This document shows positions 6,427-8,341 of a stretch of DNA of 8,341 bases, in pieces. The notes beneath the pieces were generated by a model, which did no database searches, had not been told where the DNA came from, and was given only the letters and a program-made list of their open reading frames with translations. Source of the DNA: CAYRNC01 sp964425645 (lineage in GTDB: Bacteria > Bacillota > Clostridia > Peptostreptococcales > Anaerovoracaceae); the NCBI GenBank assembly GCA_964425645.1, contig CAYRNC010000076.1, positions 1 through 8,341 on the forward strand. The letters are read 5' to 3'. Position numbers and translations under genes: made by a program. Every line of letters begins with the position of its first letter. Positions within the stretch are counted from its first letter, which is position 1.

Positions 6427-6956
6427 AGTTTTAACACCCGTTCATAGGCAATTTGAAGCGCATAGGCACAAAGGGTATAACCGATATCCCGAGGTTTTGG
6501 TGCATCGCCTAAATATTTATTTACCATCTGTTCTGCCAAATAGGGGACGTCCGGACAACCTCCACCGGAGATATTTACTATCAATCGAGCCTTTTTATCT
6601 ACTGTAATTTTCATGTTGGCGGCCCTTACCATAAGATAGTCGTCATATTCTTTTTCATGAAGAAGATTCACAGGCTCCAACAAAACACCGGTAACAGGAA
6701 CAACCTGAATCGGATTAATGCCGGAATCGGCAAGCTCTCTGACAATAGATAATTCTTCGACCATAGGAAATTTGATCACCAAATCACAACCGCTACGGAT
6801 TTCAGGAGGGGGTCCTTTCACTTCAATACTCCATCCCCCCGCCTTTAATAAACTTTCCGCTTTTATAACTTCGGTTGTGCTGTCAAAAACCAATATCCCC
6901 TGCCCCAGATTTTCAACATCCCGCTTTGTCCTGTTTCTACGAAAGATATTTAACAC
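6414..6956 (-). CDS. DUF3343 (putative Se/S carrier-like) protein with extra C-terminal domain
   Basis: The first ~85 residues match the DUF3343 pattern: LVFDSTTEVIKAESLLKAGG (22-41), then PPPEIRSGC (49-57), in which the Pro-x-Glu-Ile-x-Ser-x-Cys core is characteristic. DUF3343 proteins are small putative sulfur/selenium carriers. The remaining ~95 residues I do not recognise; they contain ISGGGCPDVPYLAEQ (129-143) and YTLCAYALQIAYERVLKLC (160-178), with Cys134, 163 and 178. I chose the GTG at 6956 (180 residues): it comes 1 nt after the TAG of the TusA-like gene and has AGGAAGG (6968-6962) 5 nt upstream. An ATG at 6992 would add 12 residues and overlap the previous gene by 35 nt, but has no ribosome site. 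The product is likely cytoplasmic and acts with the TusA-like protein. Confidence 0.82.
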   Translation of the reverse strand: MLNIFRRNRTKRDVENLGQGILVFDSTTEVIKAESLLKAGGWSIEVKGPPPEIRSGCDLVIKFPMVEELSIVRELADSGINPIQVVPVTGVLLEPVNLLHEKEYDDYLMVRAANMKITVDKKARLIVNISGGGCPDVPYLAEQMVNKYLGDAPKPRDIGYTLCAYALQIAYERVLKLCLA

Positions 6957-6957
6957 G

Positions 6958-7179
6958 CTAGCCTTCCTTTCTGATTGTAATTTCGTATCCATCTTTAAGC
7001 GTCCGAGTATCCGCTATCGTCCAGCCGTGAGCCAAAGAAGCGCGGCTGACATTCTCCTTTGCAGTATCCGTATCCACTGTGATAACGACTTCGCCTGTCT
7101 TAACTTTTTTAATTTCATTCATGATCATTATGACCGGTTGGGGACACGAAAGCCCCCTGGCATCTATAGTATTAGCCAT
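6958..7179 (-). CDS. TusA/SirA-like sulfur (selenium) carrier protein, YedF N-terminal type
   Basis: The 73-residue protein is a complete TusA/SirA-fold carrier. The opening DARGLSCPQPVIM (6-18) contains the Cys-Pro-x-Pro signature with Cys12, the residue that holds a persulfide in TusA and is thought to hold selenium in selenium-linked members. The rest (TGEVVITVDTDTAKENV at 28-44, then GYEITIRK) fits the two-layer alpha/beta fold. In selenium-metabolism YedF proteins this domain is fused to a C-terminal DsrE-like domain; here it stands alone, followed by the DUF3343 gene. It begins 3 nt after the transporter gene stop, with AGGGGG 8 nt before the ATG. Transporter, carrier and DUF3343 form one operon, which supports delivery of imported selenium or sulfur. 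A role in tRNA thiolation, as for E. coli TusA, is less likely given the context. Confidence 0.88.
   Translation of the reverse strand: MANTIDARGLSCPQPVIMIMNEIKKVKTGEVVITVDTDTAKENVSRASLAHGWTIADTRTLKDGYEITIRKEG
6962..6968 (-). promoter_or_regulatory. Shine-Dalgarno site deciding the DUF3343 gene start
   Basis: The minus strand reads AGGAAGG within the last codons of the TusA-like gene, 5 nt before the GTG at 6956. It favours this GTG over the in-frame ATG at 6992 and implies translational coupling. Confidence 0.55.
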
Positions 7180-7182
7180 ATC

Positions 7183-8274
7183 TTAAACCCCCTGTATTCG
7201 TTCCCGCATGGTAAACCCAACAAGCAAACAGGTTAAAAAACCTATCGCAACCGCCGCCATTCCTGCAGGAGTAGCTCCCGCTGCAGAACTGGCTAACCCG
7301 AAATTATGTGCAAATGCGGCGCCCATAACCATCCCAACCACAAATATCGCCGCATCACCGTCACCTTCCCCGGACAGAAACAGTTGACGCCCGGGGCAAC
7401 CCCCCGCAAGAGTAAAAGCAAGCCCTGCCAATACCATGCCGGCAAAATTCCAAATGTGCATAGTGTGGGCTACAGGCTGATCAACAAAACCGGGATTAAA
7501 TTGATGAATTGCCAGGTTCATAACAAACGCGGCGACAACCAACCCGAGAATCCCCATAAACAAATGAGGCTGTCTGAATAAAATCAAATCGCGGACAGCA
7601 CCCATGGTGCAGAACCGGCTTCTCTGGGCCAAAAACCCTATTAGCAGACCCACGCCAAGCGAAATTAATAAAGGTGCATGCATGGAACCGGGACCTTCTA
7701 CGCTGTAGAAAAGAACGCCGCTTTGGGGTTCTCCGGCTAACTTTGGGTTGAAGAACATTAAAATCAAAAATCCGGCCATCGTTATCGGAAAAATCCATCC
7801 TGCCGCTTTATATGTAGAATGTGCAGGGCCTAGGCTATAGCCGCCCTTAAGAAACCCAGTTCCTATCCAGATGCCAAAAATGAGGCCCAAAAGACCGAGC
7901 ACGGCATTCCAATCGCCGCCGGCTAAACGAAGCAGGGCACGCCAGGGACAGCCAAGAAAAACAAGAGCCCCGATCATGGCAAAAACACCCAAAAGGAACC
8001 GAACAATGGGAGCGGATCCCAACCTGGGTCTGAATTCTTTAAATGCATATGATGCCGTAAAAGATCCCAAAACAAAACCTATAATTTCCGGGCGTAAATA
8101 CTGTACGACAAGAGCTCTGTGCAAACCGAGAGCACCCGTAATATCGCGAACAAAGCAGGCCACACAAATGCCCATGTTCGCCGGATTTCCCCACAATTGC
8201 AACAATGAAGCCAGGATGCCGATTACAATACCTACGACGATAATTCCCCACCTGGTTGCTAATACATTTTTCAT
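7183..8274 (-). CDS. yedE: YedE-type selenium-associated membrane transporter (YeeE/YedE family)
   Basis: This is a polytopic inner-membrane protein of the YeeE/YedE family, from the branch found beside selenium genes and believed to import a selenium compound; related YeeE takes up thiosulfate. With the start used here it has 363 residues and about ten hydrophobic segments. Conserved cysteine sites typical of the family are GICVAC (35-40), LGCPWR (107-112), RSRFCTMGAVRDL (218-230) and AGGCPGRQL (290-298), giving Cys37, 40, 109, 222 and 293; the two internal CxxGAxRD/GCPxR blocks suggest a duplicated architecture. The ATG at 8274 is preceded by GAAGGTGA and gives the family-like start MKNVLATRWGII. 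An ATG at 8298 would add 8 residues but has no ribosome site. It heads the selenium operon; TusA-like begins 3 nt after its stop. Confidence 0.9.
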   Translation of the reverse strand: MKNVLATRWGIIVVGIVIGILASLLQLWGNPANMGICVACFVRDITGALGLHRALVVQYLRPEIIGFVLGSFTASYAFKEFRPRLGSAPIVRFLLGVFAMIGALVFLGCPWRALLRLAGGDWNAVLGLLGLIFGIWIGTGFLKGGYSLGPAHSTYKAAGWIFPITMAGFLILMFFNPKLAGEPQSGVLFYSVEGPGSMHAPLLISLGVGLLIGFLAQRSRFCTMGAVRDLILFRQPHLFMGILGLVVAAFVMNLAIHQFNPGFVDQPVAHTMHIWNFAGMVLAGLAFTLAGGCPGRQLFLSGEGDGDAAIFVVGMVMGAAFAHNFGLASSAAGATPAGMAAVAIGFLTCLLVGFTMRERIQGV

Positions 8275-8317
8275 CGACTTGATTTCACCTTCCGTCATAA
8301 TTTAAAATCTGAAACAT

Positions 8318-8338
8318 ATACCGTATTCAGCATAGTAT
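8318..8338 (-). promoter_or_regulatory. Possible LysR-type operator upstream of yedE
   Basis: The minus strand reads ATAC (8338-8335), 13 nt, GTAT (8321-8318), and within it the 9-bp dyad ATACGGTAT. AT-rich interrupted dyads upstream of a target gene are usual for LysR-type regulators, and this lies 44 nt before the yedE start. Arms are only 4 bp and the window ends 3 nt further on, so this is a suggestion only. Confidence 0.2.
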
Positions 8339-8341
8339 TAT

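Noticed and set aside
6414..7179. Selenocysteine (in-frame TGA) in the selenium genes
   Set aside because: TusA-like and DUF3343 frames are intact with ordinary Cys codons, and they end in TAG and TAA; no TGA read-through or SECIS-like hairpin is needed.
7871..8305. Plus-strand open frame opposite yedE
   Set aside because: Proline/lysine-rich shadow of the membrane protein; no domain and no ribosome site.

Overview
The window looks like a piece of chromosome from a selenium-using anaerobic Firmicute, probably a clostridial lineage. This rests on gene content: a Firmicute-style plsX-rnc-smc run, a PdaB-type polysaccharide deacetylase of the kind found in spore formers, a clostridial-type tandem OB-fold SSB-like protein, and a selenium-metabolism gene set. 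Genus and species cannot be read from the sequence. Coding density is very high, with Shine-Dalgarno sites in front of most starts. GTG or TTG starts are common (smc, rnc, lysR and the DUF3343 gene).

Region 1 (1-2887, minus strand) is a tightly packed housekeeping operon: plsX (phospholipid synthesis), rnc (RNase III, start overlapping plsX by 20 nt) and smc (chromosome condensation, start 1 nt after rnc; cut by the left window edge). The fabD, fabG and acpP genes that separate plsX from rnc in Bacillus are absent here.

Region 2 (2973-4374, minus strand) holds a membrane-anchored PdaB-like polysaccharide deacetylase and, overlapping it by 17 nt, a two-OB-fold SSB-like protein. An 85-nt gap with a weak promoter candidate separates this pair from plsX, so the whole minus strand from 4374 to 1 could also be read as one transcript.

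Region 3 (4566-8298) is a selenium module. On the minus strand, in order of transcription, are a YedE-type selenium-associated membrane transporter, a standalone TusA/SirA-like protein with a Cys-Pro-x-Pro site, a DUF3343 protein with a long extra C-terminal domain, and a kinase of the NAD(P)H-hydrate dehydratase (YjeF C-terminal) fold. These four genes abut or overlap. Facing them on the plus strand is a LysR-type regulator resembling the branch found beside selenium genes; its 3' end overlaps the kinase 3' end by 23 bp. The simplest inferred model is that YedE imports a selenium species, TusA-like Cys12 and possibly the DUF3343 cysteines carry it as a protein-bound persulfide/perselenide, and LysR controls the set. 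The kinase-like protein has no obvious role in this scheme and is the most open question in the window.

No RNA genes, mobile elements, CRISPR arrays or convincing rho-independent terminators were seen. No stretch longer than 300 bases lacks a gene; the largest gap is the 191-nt divergent region at 4375-4565.
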